Assembly (NCBI RefSeq): GCF_023954305.1
Contig: NZ_JAMLIG010000001.1
Location: 1,054,001-1,118,000, forward strand
Direction: 5' to 3'
Length of the DNA: 64,000 nucleotides
Source: Mesorhizobium sp.
GTDB taxonomy: Bacteria; Pseudomonadota; Alphaproteobacteria; Rhizobiales; Rhizobiaceae
Shown here: in pieces, positions 33,829-43,085 of the stretch
Numbering within the stretch: the first letter of the stretch is position 1
Layout: each line of letters opens with the position of its first letter
Made by a program: the position numbers and the translations under genes
The notes under the pieces: model-generated
Told to the model about the DNA's origin: nothing
The model's input: only the letters and a program-made list of their open reading frames with translations
The model's database searches: none

Positions 33829-34458
33829 CTATCGTCTCAACACCACCGCCCGGCTCGGCACCGTCCCCACTTCGCCCGGCATCGAGACGTAGGGTTCCGT
33901 CTCCTCGACACGGGTAACGATGCCCTTTGCCTCCAGGTCCGCGATCCGCGCGGAAAAGCCGTCGTCCCATAGCGTATTCTTCACCGTCAGCACGATCGCT
34001 CCGCCCTTGCGGCAGATGCGGATCAGTTCGTCCAGCCCCTCGGCGCCGACATGGCCGGTGGTGAAGACGCCGGCGGACACGATGCCGGCGAAATGGCCGT
34101 CGGCGAAGGGCAAGGGACCGCCGAGCGCCAGATTGTGCAGCCGCACATAGGCGCCCTTCGCCTTGGCCCGTTCGAGCATGCCCGCAGAGATGTCGAGGCC
34201 TTCGATGTCGGGATAGCCGACGATGCCGAGCCACTCGCCCACCAGTCCGGTGCCGCAGCCGGCGTCGAGCACGGGGGTCGCCCCGCGCGGCAAATGGCGC
34301 GCCAGAAGCGCCAGCGCGATCGACGGGTGACGATAGCCGGCCGCGGCCATCTCCGCGTCATAGGTGTCCGCCCAGCGGTCGTAGAGGGCCGCCACTTCCT
34401 CCGGCTTCTTGGCGCTGTAGACCTGCCCCAGCGCCCCTTCGTGATGTCCGTCCGTCAT
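33829..34458 (-). CDS. Class I SAM-dependent methyltransferase
   Basis: A 209-residue methyltransferase. Motif I is PVLDAGCGTGLVGEWLG (about residue 62), the acidic residue after it lies in IEGLDISAGML, and the motif IV region is GIVSAGVFTTGHV. The N-terminus EVAALYDRWADTYDAEMAAAGY resembles UbiE-like and Williams-Beuren-type small-molecule methyltransferases. Single gene, converging on the HigA-like gene with 11 bases between. Substrate unknown. Confidence 0.85.
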   Translation of the reverse strand: MTDGHHEGALGQVYSAKKPEEVAALYDRWADTYDAEMAAAGYRHPSIALALLARHLPRGATPVLDAGCGTGLVGEWLGIVGYPDIEGLDISAGMLERAKAKGAYVRLHNLALGGPLPFADGHFAGIVSAGVFTTGHVGAEGLDELIRICRKGGAIVLTVKNTLWDDGFSARIADLEAKGIVTRVEETEPYVSMPGEVGTVPSRAVVLRR

Positions 34459-34750
34459 GGTGTCCTCGCGCTTCTGAGCAGAGCGAGCATAATCCGGTCG
34501 GTCACAGGGAACGCAAGCGCGTTTCGTAGAAAAAGATCGCCGTCGCGCAGCATCGTGTCCAATGCGTCGGCGACGCCCATTCGAGGATGATATGGAAGAG
34601 CCGGGGAATGATCTGGGCGGCCGCCCGAATGCGCGAATAGCCGTAAGAAAACCCTCGACTTCTTACACCGTCCAAGCGATTGTTTCCGCAGGGGAAGCTT
34701 ATGTCGCCCCGAAGCATCCATCCATCAACTTCGAAGCAGGAGTGCGTCAG

Positions 34751-35233
34751 ATGTCCACCGGTCGCAAATCCGTCATTGTTTCCATCGTCCTGGCTACAGC
34801 CATCGGCTCCGCAAGCCAGGCCTATGCAGCCAGACTGTTCAAGGGAATTGCAGTCATTACCGCCCGAACCAACATTGCGCCTTGCGTTGCGGAATTCGAT
34901 GTTGCGGAGTCCTTCATCATCGAATACCGCGCGAACACCGGTGCCGAGAAGACGCCCGAACGAATTTCGATCATGTCGACCAACGGCTCGCTGCTGCTGA
35001 CAAGCATCGACGGCACGCCCTCGCTGCGCGGCGCGGGCCAGGTGTCGATAACCGGCAACGTTCTCACTCAGCCGATCAACATACCGGCGACGTCGGCCGC
35101 CTTCACCATTTCCGCCGTGGCGGCCACTTCGCTGTATGTGACAATGACCGGCGTCGCCAACAATGTCGGCATCCCGGGCTGCACCGTGAATATGCGCGCC
35201 GCCCTGACCTGGCTTCCTCCGGGCGGATATTGA
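34751..35233 (+). CDS. Secreted protein of unknown function
   Basis: A 160-residue protein I do not recognise. It has a clear Sec signal peptide (residues 1-26, SVIVSIVLATAIGSASQAYA). The mature part is rich in Thr, Ser, Ala and Ile in short alternating stretches (SITGNVLTQPINIPATSAAF), suggesting a beta-sandwich. Two cysteines (45 and about 147) may form a disulfide. I chose ATG 34751 because the signal peptide begins there; the frame is open for 63 more codons upstream without coding character. It stands alone, followed by a hairpin. Confidence 0.6.
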   Translation: MSTGRKSVIVSIVLATAIGSASQAYAARLFKGIAVITARTNIAPCVAEFDVAESFIIEYRANTGAEKTPERISIMSTNGSLLLTSIDGTPSLRGAGQVSITGNVLTQPINIPATSAAFTISAVAATSLYVTMTGVANNVGIPGCTVNMRAALTWLPPGGY

Positions 35234-35248
35234 TTGCTGCGGCAATCG

Positions 35249-35278
35249 GCTGAAGCGATCTTTGTCGACCGCTTCAGC
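35249..35278 (+). terminator. Probable terminator hairpin after the secreted-protein gene
   Basis: GCTGAAGCG (35249-35257) pairs with CGCTTCAGC (35270-35278) over a 12-base loop, 16 bases after the stop codon. It is followed only by TTGG, so termination may be incomplete. Confidence 0.55.
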
Positions 35279-35309
35279 TTGGCTCTTGTGAACGGGGGTG
35301 GGTCTCGGG

Positions 35310-35344
35310 CTAGACCGTTTCATGGTTAGATGGAAACGGTCTAG
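35310..35344. repeat. Short inverted repeat CTAGACCGTTTC / GAAACGGTCTAG
   Basis: Perfect 12-base arms (35310-35321 and 35333-35344) around an 11-base loop. The right arm ends just before the Shine-Dalgarno of the kinase-like gene. Similar AACGGTCTAG/CTAGACCGTT dyads are, from memory, frequent in rhizobial intergenic DNA. It could be a hairpin masking the translation start or a protein-binding dyad. Confidence 0.6.
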
Positions 35345-35353
35345 GGTGCCGGA

Positions 35354-36283
<930 letters not shown>

Positions 36284-36300
36284 CTTCCCGGACGGGTTGA

Positions 36301-36316
36301 CCTCGGCGCGCCGAGG
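36301..36316. repeat. Perfect 16-bp palindrome CCTCGGCGCGCCGAGG
   Basis: Lies in the 69-base gap between the kinase-like gene and fmt. It may form a short hairpin (6-base stem, CGCG loop), but no U-run follows; alternatively a protein site in the fmt promoter region. Confidence 0.45.
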
Positions 36317-36352
36317 CTGTTCAAGCCGCGCAGACGAGGTGAACCGACCAGC

Positions 36353-37288
36353 ATGACGTTGCGACTGATCTTCATGGGCACGCCGGACTTCTCCGTGCCG
36401 ACGCTGCGCGCGCTCGCCGCCGCGGGGCACGAGATCGCGGCCGTCTACTCGCAGCCGCCGCGTCCTGCGGGCCGCCGCGGACTGGAACTCACCCCCTCCC
36501 CGGTCCATCGCGCGGCCGAGGACCTCGGCGTCGAGGTGCGCACGCCCGTCTCGTTCAAAGGCGAGACCGAGCAGGAGGCGTTCCGCGCGCTCGGCGCCGA
36601 CGCGGCGATCGTCGTCGCCTACGGTCTTCTCCTGCCGCGACCGATCCTCGAGGGCACGCGGCTGGGCTGCTTCAACGGCCACGCCTCGCTGCTGCCACGG
36701 TGGCGAGGTGCGGCACCCATCCAGCGCGCGATCATGGCAGGGGACGACGAAACGGGCATGATGGTCATGAAGATGGACGTGGGTCTCGACACCGGCCCCG
36801 TCGCTTTGACCAAGCAAATCGCGATCGGTCCCGACATGACCGGCGGCGAACTGCATGATCGCCTGAGCGCGGCGGGCGCGGCGCTGATGGTCGAGGCGAT
36901 GGCGAAGCTCGAGCGCGGCGAGCTGACGCTCACGCCGCAGCCCGCGGAAGGCGTGACCTACGCCAGGAAGATCGACAAGGCCGAAACCCGCATCGACTGG
37001 ACGCGCCCGGCGCGCGAGGTGCACGACACGGTCCGTGCGCTGTCGCCCTTTCCCGGGGCATGGTGCGAGATTTCCGTCAACGGCAAGCCAGAGCGGCTGA
37101 AGGTGCTGCGCACGACACGGGCGGAAGGTCCGGGAGAGCCCGGGGAGGTGCTGGACGACGCACTTTCGATCGCCTGCGGCGACGGCGCGGTCCGTCTTCT
37201 CGAAGTCCAGCGGGCCGGAGGCAGACCGATGACGGCGCAGGACTTCCTGCGCGGCGTCCGTCTTGCCAGAGGAGACCGTCTGTCATGA
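36353..37288 (+). CDS. fmt: Methionyl-tRNA formyltransferase
   Basis: A 311-residue enzyme that formylates initiator Met-tRNA using 10-formyltetrahydrofolate. Landmarks are LIFMGTPDFSVPTLRAL at the N-terminus, the catalytic FNGHASLLPRWRGAAPIQR (Asn and His about residues 107-109) and DVGLDTGP with the catalytic Asp, then the C-terminal tRNA-binding domain from about residue 205. GAGGTG precedes the ATG. The def gene, often next to fmt, is not in the window. It overlaps a GNAT gene by four bases, and truA follows that. Confidence 0.95.
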   Translation: MTLRLIFMGTPDFSVPTLRALAAAGHEIAAVYSQPPRPAGRRGLELTPSPVHRAAEDLGVEVRTPVSFKGETEQEAFRALGADAAIVVAYGLLLPRPILEGTRLGCFNGHASLLPRWRGAAPIQRAIMAGDDETGMMVMKMDVGLDTGPVALTKQIAIGPDMTGGELHDRLSAAGAALMVEAMAKLERGELTLTPQPAEGVTYARKIDKAETRIDWTRPAREVHDTVRALSPFPGAWCEISVNGKPERLKVLRTTRAEGPGEPGEVLDDALSIACGDGAVRLLEVQRAGGRPMTAQDFLRGVRLARGDRLS

Positions 37289-37788
37289 TCCGAGGCCTCG
37301 ACATCCGTCCTGCGGAGCCCGCCGACCGCGCGGCGATACGGCACCTCGTGACCGCAGCCTTCGGCCAGCCGGCGGAGGCGAACCTTGTCGACGCGCTGGC
37401 GGAGGGCGGCGACACGGTCCTCGAACTGGTCGCGATGCAGGAAGGCGACATCGTCGGCCACGTCCTGTTCTCCCGCCTTTTCGTGGAGGACGGCGACCGC
37501 CATTTTGCGGCGGCGGCGCTGGCGCCTCTCGCGGTCAGGCCGAAGCTCCAGGACAGCGGCATCGGAACGGCGCTCGTCGAAGCCGCCCATTCGCTGCTCA
37601 AAGATGCCGGCGAGACGCTTTCCATCGTTCTCGGCGAGCCCGCCTACTACAGCCGCTTCGGCTACGCGCACGAGCGCGCCGCCGGCTTTGCCAGCGACTA
37701 TCAGTGCGAGGCGCTGCAAGCGCTCGCCTGGGGCGATGCTCCGACGAGCGGGCGGCTGGTCTACGCCAACGCCTTTTCGGATCTCTGA
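37285..37788 (+). CDS. GNAT-family N-acetyltransferase
   Basis: A 167-residue acetyltransferase. The acetyl-CoA site is in AALAPLAVRPKLQDSGIGTALVEAA (landmark QDSGIGTALV, about residue 90), and the later VLGEPAYYSRFGYAHER matches the YhbS-like branch of uncharacterised GNATs. It is squeezed between fmt and truA, overlapping fmt by four bases and leaving one base before truA, so the three are one operon. Substrate unknown. Confidence 0.85.
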   Translation: MIRGLDIRPAEPADRAAIRHLVTAAFGQPAEANLVDALAEGGDTVLELVAMQEGDIVGHVLFSRLFVEDGDRHFAAAALAPLAVRPKLQDSGIGTALVEAAHSLLKDAGETLSIVLGEPAYYSRFGYAHERAAGFASDYQCEALQALAWGDAPTSGRLVYANAFSDL

Positions 37789-37789
37789 G

Positions 37790-38545
37790 ATGCCGCGCTA
37801 CCGGCTCGACATCGAATATGACGGCAGCGCCTTCGCCGGCTGGCAGCGGCAGGCGGGGCAGCGTTCGATCCAGGAGGCGATCGAGGACGCAATCAAGGCG
37901 TTCAGCGGCGAAGACGCTTCGATCCGCGGCGCCGGGCGCACAGATGCCGGCGTTCATGCGACAGGTCAGGTGGCGCATGTCGATCTCGCGAAGGACTGGC
38001 CTGGCGACACGGTTCGCGACGCGGTCAATGCTCATCTCGGTCTTGCCGGCGACGCCGTCGCGATCCTCGCCGCGCGGCAGGTCGAAGTCGAGTTCGACGC
38101 CCGCTTCTCAGCCATCGCGCGGCACTATCTGTACCGGATCGTCAACCGACGCGCACGGCTCGCACTGGAGACTGGGCGCGCCTGGTGGGTGCCCAAGCGG
38201 CTCGACGCGGAAGCCATGCACGAGGCGGGGCGGAACCTCCTCGGCAAGCACGACTTCACCACGTTCCGCTCGGCACACTGCCAGGCGAACAGCCCGCTGC
38301 GCACACTCGACCGGCTCGACGTCACCCGCGTGGGCGAAGTGATCGAGATCCGCGCCTCGGCGCGATCCTTCCTGCACAACCAGGTCCGCTCCATGGCCGG
38401 CACGCTGAAGCGCGTCGGCGAGGGCGCATGGACGGCGCAGGACGTCAAGGACGCGCTCGCCGCCGCCGACCGCTCGCGCTGTGGTCCGGTCGCGCCGCCG
38501 GACGGTCTCTATCTCGTCGGCGTCGACTACCCCGCCGGAACCTGA
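37790..38545 (+). CDS. truA: tRNA pseudouridine(38-40) synthase
   Basis: A 251-residue enzyme that makes pseudouridine in the tRNA anticodon arm. It opens YRLDIEYDGSAFAGWQRQ and has the catalytic Asp in IRGAGRTDAGVHATGQVAH (about residue 53); FLHNQVRSMAGTLKRVG in the second half is also standard. It begins one base after the GNAT stop. The 3' end overlaps the convergent membrane-protein gene by 19 bases. Confidence 0.96.
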   Translation: MPRYRLDIEYDGSAFAGWQRQAGQRSIQEAIEDAIKAFSGEDASIRGAGRTDAGVHATGQVAHVDLAKDWPGDTVRDAVNAHLGLAGDAVAILAARQVEVEFDARFSAIARHYLYRIVNRRARLALETGRAWWVPKRLDAEAMHEAGRNLLGKHDFTTFRSAHCQANSPLRTLDRLDVTRVGEVIEIRASARSFLHNQVRSMAGTLKRVGEGAWTAQDVKDALAAADRSRCGPVAPPDGLYLVGVDYPAGT

Positions 38546-39129
38546 GCCCCCTCCAGGCCGAACAATCCCTGGAGGAAGAAGATCAGGAATATCCCTGAAA
38601 AGACCATTCCGGCGAAAACGGCGCTCGCCACGGCGGCGCCCTTCACCAGGACGGCATTCGTCAGCCGCCAGCTCAGAACGAGTGCGACAAGGAAGATGAT
38701 CAGCGAGATCGCGCCGTTGATTTCGTCGGCGTCCGGCACAAACAGGCTGAGCAGGCCGGCCGGCAGCATTACCCACGCCAGCAGCGCAGACGCCCAGTTG
38801 CTGGCCACGACGAAGTGCGGATAGCGGTCGAGGATGCCGGCCGGCCGCGCGACCAGGCCGAGAACGAGCAGCGGCAGAACCCAGGCGGTCACGTCGATGA
38901 CCGCGAGGCGCAGCAGGATCGAAAGTCGGCTGCCGAGTCCTTCCGCGGAGAGCTCGGCCGCGAGGCCGGCCCAGCTGACGCTGAGAGCCGGGATCGCCAC
39001 GATGATCGCGAAGAACGAGTTCCAGAACCCGTCGGCCGAGACGTCGAGCAGGCGCACGCCGTCCGGCTTGCCCATCATCAGCCGCCAGGCGCCGGCAAGA
39101 TAGGTCTGGATCTCGTCGCCGCTCGGCAT
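38527..39129 (-). CDS. Uncharacterised membrane protein downstream of dapE
   Basis: A 200-residue protein with four or five membrane helices (for example VLPLLVLGLVARP, ALLAWVMLPAGLLSLFV, ISLIIFLVALVLS, VFAGMVFSGIFLIFFLQGLF) and no recognised enzyme motif. I chose ATG 39129 (MPSGDEIQTYLAGAW) because it starts two bases after the last dapE sense codon, overlapping its stop region; a longer start exists seven codons upstream. It probably forms an operon with dapE. Function unknown. Confidence 0.7.
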   Translation of the reverse strand: MPSGDEIQTYLAGAWRLMMGKPDGVRLLDVSADGFWNSFFAIIVAIPALSVSWAGLAAELSAEGLGSRLSILLRLAVIDVTAWVLPLLVLGLVARPAGILDRYPHFVVASNWASALLAWVMLPAGLLSLFVPDADEINGAISLIIFLVALVLSWRLTNAVLVKGAAVASAVFAGMVFSGIFLIFFLQGLFGLEGAQVPAG

Positions 39130-39130
39130 C

Positions 39131-40318
39131 TCAGGCGAACCAGTCCGCAAGGAAGCGCTGGTAGATGCGCGTCAGCATCTCAAGATCGTCGAGCGGCACG
39201 CGCTCGTCGACCATGTGCATCGTCTTGCCGACGAGGCCAAACTCGACCACCGGGCAATAATCCTTGATGAAGCGCGCGTCGGACGTTCCCCCGGATGTCG
39301 AGAGCGCGGGATATCGTCCCGTCACCGCCTCGACCGAGCCGCTCAAGGTGCGGATCAGCTTGTCGTCATGCGTCAAAAACACCGGGCTCGGCCGGTCGCG
39401 CCAGATGAGCTCGTAGTCGACCGGTCCGTTCTTGCCGGGCCTGAGCTTCGACTTGCGCGACGCGCGATCGAGGCGGTTGTGGATCTCGGCCTGGATCGTC
39501 TCAGCGGTCCAGTTGTCGTTGAAGCGGATGTTGAACGAAGCCGTCGCGCGGCCGGGGATGACGTTGGTCGCCGGATTGCCGACGTCGATCGTCGTGACTT
39601 CGAGATTCGTCGGCTGGAAATCGGCCGTGCCCTCATCGAGCGCAGGGTGAAGTAGGGCCTCGACGAGCGCGACGAGGCCGCGCACGGGATTGTCGGCGAG
39701 GTGCGGATAAGCGGCATGGCCCTGCACGCCGCGCACGACGACAGTGCCGGAGATCGAGCCGCGCCGGCCGACCTTGATCGCGTCGCCCAGCCGTTCGGGG
39801 TTGGTCGGCTCGCCGACGATCGAGGCGTCCCAGGTCTCGCCCTTCGCGGCGGCCCATTCGAGCAGCTTCGAGGTACCGTTGATCGACGGTCCCTCCTCGT
39901 CGCCCGTGATCAACAGCGAGACGGATCCCTTCGGCGCGCCGCGCGCCCCGACATGGCGGGCAAGTGCGGCTACGAAACAGGCGATGCCGCCTTTCATGTC
40001 GACGGCGCCGCGGCCATACATCTGACCGTTGGCGATCTCGGCGGCGAAGGGCGGATGCGTCCAGTCCCGCTCGTCGCCCGGCGGCGCGACGTCGGTATGG
40101 CCGGCGAACATCAGATGCGGGCCATTGCCCGAGAGCCGGGCATAGAGGTTCTCGACGTCCGCCGTGCCCTCCTCGGCAAAGACCGGCCGCTCGACGACAA
40201 ATCCCAGAGGCGTAAGCATCGCGCCCAGCGCGCTCAAGGCGCCGCCCTCGGCCGGCGTGACCGAAGGACAGCGAATCAGGGCGGCAAGGTTGGCGACGGG
40301 ATCGGTAGGCAGGTTCAT
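39131..40318 (-). CDS. dapE: Succinyl-diaminopimelate desuccinylase
   Basis: A 395-residue M20 metallohydrolase that frees LL-diaminopimelate from its succinyl derivative in lysine and cell-wall synthesis. Zinc ligands and catalytic residues are visible in MFAGHTDVAPPGD (His about 75), YGRGAVDMKGG (Asp), TGDEEGPSINGT (two Glu) and the late VGKTMHMVDERV (His). ATG 40318 (MNLPTDPVANLAALIRCPS) is the standard start; 24 extra codons upstream are not conserved-looking. It is followed directly by a membrane-protein gene. dapD lies 3.7 kb away on the same strand. Confidence 0.95.
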   Translation of the reverse strand: MNLPTDPVANLAALIRCPSVTPAEGGALSALGAMLTPLGFVVERPVFAEEGTADVENLYARLSGNGPHLMFAGHTDVAPPGDERDWTHPPFAAEIANGQMYGRGAVDMKGGIACFVAALARHVGARGAPKGSVSLLITGDEEGPSINGTSKLLEWAAAKGETWDASIVGEPTNPERLGDAIKVGRRGSISGTVVVRGVQGHAAYPHLADNPVRGLVALVEALLHPALDEGTADFQPTNLEVTTIDVGNPATNVIPGRATASFNIRFNDNWTAETIQAEIHNRLDRASRKSKLRPGKNGPVDYELIWRDRPSPVFLTHDDKLIRTLSGSVEAVTGRYPALSTSGGTSDARFIKDYCPVVEFGLVGKTMHMVDERVPLDDLEMLTRIYQRFLADWFA

Positions 40319-40464
40319 CGCGTGAGGGTTAGTCCAAAGCTCGGCCTCTGTCACGATGTCTGCGATATCCTGCGACCGGTCAGGCGCCACGCCGAGAAAG
40401 AGCCTTTATCATGCCTTAACCGGCCAATGAGAGTATCGCCGCTCAAAATGGGAGTAGAGAGGAT

Positions 40465-41235
40465 ATGGCCTTCGGTCGGCTTGACCTGTCCGCGCGCGGC
40501 AAGGCGCGGGTATATGTCGGAACGATCCTCGGCACGCTGTTCTGCATCGTCGCGGCCTTCGCGATCGACAGCTATTCGTTCGAGACCGGAACCTGGCGCT
40601 GGGGTGCAAATCCCATCAACAATCTGGTCATCCCCCTGGTCCTGGCGCCGCCCTTCTTCTTCTTCCTGCTGAGCAAGCTGCGCGAACTCTCCATCGCCCA
40701 CCACGAACTCATGAACGTGGCGTCCACCGACGCGCTCACCTCCTGCCTGAACCGCCGCGCCTTCACAGCCCTCGTCGATGGATATCTCGAGCGCGTTGAA
40801 AAGCAGCAGGATCTCTCCGGCGGCGCCCTGCTCGTGCTCGACGTCGACCACTTCAAGGCGGTCAACGACAATTTCGGCCACGAGACCGGCGACGAGGCGC
40901 TGAAACTCATCGCCGGCACGATCAAGTCGACGGTACGCGACATCGATCTGGTGGGGCGTCTCGGCGGCGAGGAGTTCGCGGTTTTCCTTCCGAGTTCGGA
41001 TCCCGCCCGCACCGCAATCGTCGCCGACCGCATCCGGGCCGCGGTGCGCACAGCCCCCTTCGCGCCGCATGGCCGCAGACACGAGCTTTCCGTCAGCGTC
41101 GGCGGCGCGACCTTCTACCCGCCCGCGACGTTTGCCGCCCTCTATCGGGCGGCCGACGAGCGCCTTTACGCCGCCAAGAATGCCGGGCGCGATCGCGTCG
41201 ACATCACGCGCTACGGCTCGGATATCGCTGCCTGA
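40465..41235 (+). CDS. Membrane-anchored diguanylate cyclase (GGDEF) 1
   Basis: A 256-residue protein with two N-terminal membrane helices (about residues 17-36 and 52-70), a short coiled stretch and a GGDEF domain from about 85. The active-site loop is GRLGGEEFAVFLP. The RxxD product-inhibition site is intact: RDID stands five residues before GGEEF. It should make cyclic di-GMP and be feedback-inhibited. No sensory domain beyond the helices. GAGAGGAT is the ribosome site. The 3' side abuts the broken vapBC locus. Confidence 0.9.
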   Translation: MAFGRLDLSARGKARVYVGTILGTLFCIVAAFAIDSYSFETGTWRWGANPINNLVIPLVLAPPFFFFLLSKLRELSIAHHELMNVASTDALTSCLNRRAFTALVDGYLERVEKQQDLSGGALLVLDVDHFKAVNDNFGHETGDEALKLIAGTIKSTVRDIDLVGRLGGEEFAVFLPSSDPARTAIVADRIRAAVRTAPFAPHGRRHELSVSVGGATFYPPATFAALYRAADERLYAAKNAGRDRVDITRYGSDIAA

Positions 41236-41272
41236 GCGAACATCGACCGGACATTGATGGCCGGGCGTTTTC

Positions 41273-41304
41273 GGGATATCCTTATTTTGGATCGAGAATA
41301 TCCC
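41273..41304. promoter_or_regulatory. Operator-like dyad before the vapB remnant
   Basis: GGGATAT (41273-41279) and ATATCCC (41298-41304) are inverted arms around an 18-base AT-rich centre, ending right at the vapB ATG. This is a typical position for an autoregulatory VapBC operator. Confidence 0.55.
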
Positions 41305-41546
41305 ATGGCGCTCTAGTCAAGGACAAGGAAGTCGACCGTCTGGCCGAGGAAGTTCGGGCCGCCTACGGCGTGAAGACCAAGACCGAGGCTGTCAAGATTG
41401 CGCTGAAGAAGGCGCTGGAGCAGCCGGACAAGAAGGCGGAGCTTCGCAGGAATCTGGAAGCGCTTCAGGCGGAGGTGCGCAGGATCGGCAACCCGGATCC
41501 CAATTTTGACGAAAAAGCCTATACTGACATGATGTGGGGCGACTGA
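41305..41546 (+). pseudogene. vapB: vapB antitoxin (PSK/Rv0623 type) with frameshift
   Basis: The frame from 41313 to the TGA at 41544-41546 encodes a VapB-like protein (LVKDKEVDRLAEEVRAAYGV, then KTKTEAVKIALKKALEQ, ending YTDMMWGD). Its expected start codons, ATG GCG CTC at 41305-41313 (Met-Ala-Leu), are in a different frame and run into TAG. Inserting one base after ATGGCGCTC restores Met-Ala-Leu-Leu-Val-Lys, so a single-base deletion has broken the gene. The upstream operator dyad and downstream toxin layout are otherwise normal. Confidence 0.75.
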
Positions 41547-41942
41547 TTGTTTCTTGAGACATCTGCCGTCGTCGAATATTTGAACGATGGCCCTCAGGCT
41601 GCCGACGTCTTCGCAATAATCGAAGCGGCCGAGACACCGCTCTCGATTTCCCCGCTGGCGATCTAAGAAGCGACAAGCGTGCTTGCTTCCAGGCAGCAGA
41701 TCAACGTGAGCGATGCTCGGCGGATCGTTTCACGCTTTGTCCAGTTCGTCGGCGCCATCAACCTGTCCATCACCCCCGAGATCGGCGAACTCGCGATCTC
41801 CGCCATGGCGCGCTACGGCAAGGGACGCGGCCATCCCGTCCAGCTCAATTTCGGCGACTGCTTCTCCTATGCCTGCGCGAAGGCCGCAGGCGTGCCGCTG
41901 CTTTACGTCGGGCGCGATTTCGCACACACCGACCTCGCCTGA
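41547..41942 (+). pseudogene. vapC: vapC PIN-domain toxin with premature stop
   Basis: The frame starting at TTG 41547, immediately after the vapB stop, encodes a VapC ribonuclease: FLETSAVVEYLNDGPQAADV, then PLSISPLAI, stop, EATSVLASRQQ, and late ALNFGDCFSYA-type residues (QLNFGDCFSYACAKAAGVPL) and GRDFAHTDLA. The TAA at 41664-41666 replaces a codon that is usually Tyr or Phe before EA in relatives, cutting the protein after 39 residues. The downstream part could start at GTG 41679 but would lack the first catalytic acid. Toxin activity is therefore very unlikely. Confidence 0.8.
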
Positions 41943-41953
41943 TCGGCCGGGCC

Positions 41954-42694
41954 TCACTCCTTGCGGCGGGGCAAGGCGGACTGCTCGGCGATGATGATGA
42001 TCTTCTGCCAGATCTTGCGGGCCAGATTGCTGCCCAGGGTCTCGACATCGTTGACGGCACGGACGACGACGTCGTCGTTGACCGACTGGGCATAGAGGGC
42101 GGCGAGCTTGCCGGTGATCGAGAGCATCTCGGTGCAATAGTCGAGATAACGCGTCAGCTCGGCGGAACTCAGGTTGCGTTTCGGCGAGTGCGTGGCGGGC
42201 GTGAAGTGCTGCGACAGCGCCGCCGGATCCTTGGTCAGCTGATGCATGTCGATGACGTGGATCATCGAGCGCAGCGAATGCAGCCCGGCAAACACTTTGC
42301 GGCGCTTGAGCCGGATCTCCATCTGCGTCAGCGTGATCATGCCGAGGCCGACCAGCAGGATCGTGTTCAGCGTCGCCTCGATGCCCTGGACGAAATCGAA
42401 GGCCCCGGTGTCGATGCGGTCGAAAGAGAGGATCGTCATGACGAAGGCGATCACCAGTATGCCGACCGCGATCGTCGCTACCGTCATAACGCGCAGCCAG
42501 CGTATCGGCGCCTCCAGCGCGCGAGCTTCGTGCGCAATGTCGCGCCCGAGGGAAATCAGCTCGACGGCGACCCCGCGCAGTCCCGATTCGGGGAACCGGT
42601 CGGCGATGCGCGCCTCGAGCAACACGGCCGTCGCGATGACGCGGTCGGCGTCAATGGTCCGGTAGCGCGCCGAAGTGTCGGGACCGGACGGCAT
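41954..42694 (-). CDS. Uncharacterised membrane protein
   Basis: A 246-residue protein with two neighbouring membrane helices (about residues 70-92, VMTVATIAVGILVIAFVMTI, and 108-126, ATLNTILLVGLGMITL). Soluble parts flank them: an N-terminal segment of about 65 residues and a C-terminal domain of about 120 residues rich in helices (HSLRSMIHVIDMHQLTKDPA). I do not recognise a family. ATG 42694 (MPSGPDTSARYRTIDADRVI) is chosen; 40 further codons upstream overlap the DUF805 gene. It is adjacent to DUF805 on the same strand, and its 3' end lies 11 bases from the end of the vapC remnant. Confidence 0.65.
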   Translation of the reverse strand: MPSGPDTSARYRTIDADRVIATAVLLEARIADRFPESGLRGVAVELISLGRDIAHEARALEAPIRWLRVMTVATIAVGILVIAFVMTILSFDRIDTGAFDFVQGIEATLNTILLVGLGMITLTQMEIRLKRRKVFAGLHSLRSMIHVIDMHQLTKDPAALSQHFTPATHSPKRNLSSAELTRYLDYCTEMLSITGKLAALYAQSVNDDVVVRAVNDVETLGSNLARKIWQKIIIIAEQSALPRRKE

Positions 42695-42698
42695 GGCG

Positions 42699-43070
42699 TC
42701 ACGCCGGACTGTTTGTCGCGGCGGCGTACCGGTTGGGGCCCGGCTCACCCGGCACCACACACAGGACGATGAAGGCGACGTAGGAGACGAGCGGAATGAA
42801 CAGGGCAAGCGCATAGGCGCCCGGCTTGCCGAGATCGTGCACGCGCTTCACGCTCAGCGCAAAGATGGCCCAGATCGAGACGACGCCGATCAGGGTGAAG
42901 GCCAGCGCCCAGAACGTCGATTCCTGGCTACCCTCCGGCACCAGGGTGAAGCGGTAGAGCAGGAACAGCGGAACGAGGTTCGCGAGCAGACCGGCGAGCA
43001 GGTAGGCGGCGCGGCTGATGCGGCCATTGAGCCGCAGGAAGAGCCAGACGAGCTGCGTGACGTCGATCAT
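42699..43070 (-). CDS. DUF805 family inner-membrane protein
   Basis: A 123-residue protein with four membrane helices of family DUF805. It shows the usual N-terminal LFLRLNGRISRAAYLLAGLL and the central FALSVKRVHDLGKPGAYAL (Arg-x-His-Asp motif). Function unknown; related E. coli proteins are YhaH/YhaI. It lies 15 bases downstream of dapD on the same strand. Confidence 0.85.
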   Translation of the reverse strand: MIDVTQLVWLFLRLNGRISRAAYLLAGLLANLVPLFLLYRFTLVPEGSQESTFWALAFTLIGVVSIWAIFALSVKRVHDLGKPGAYALALFIPLVSYVAFIVLCVVPGEPGPNRYAAATNSPA

Positions 43071-43085
43071 CGGTCAATCGCCCCG

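Noticed and set aside
36301..36316. A rho-independent terminator upstream of fmt
   Set aside because: The palindrome has no loop excess or U-run, so it is listed only as a palindrome.
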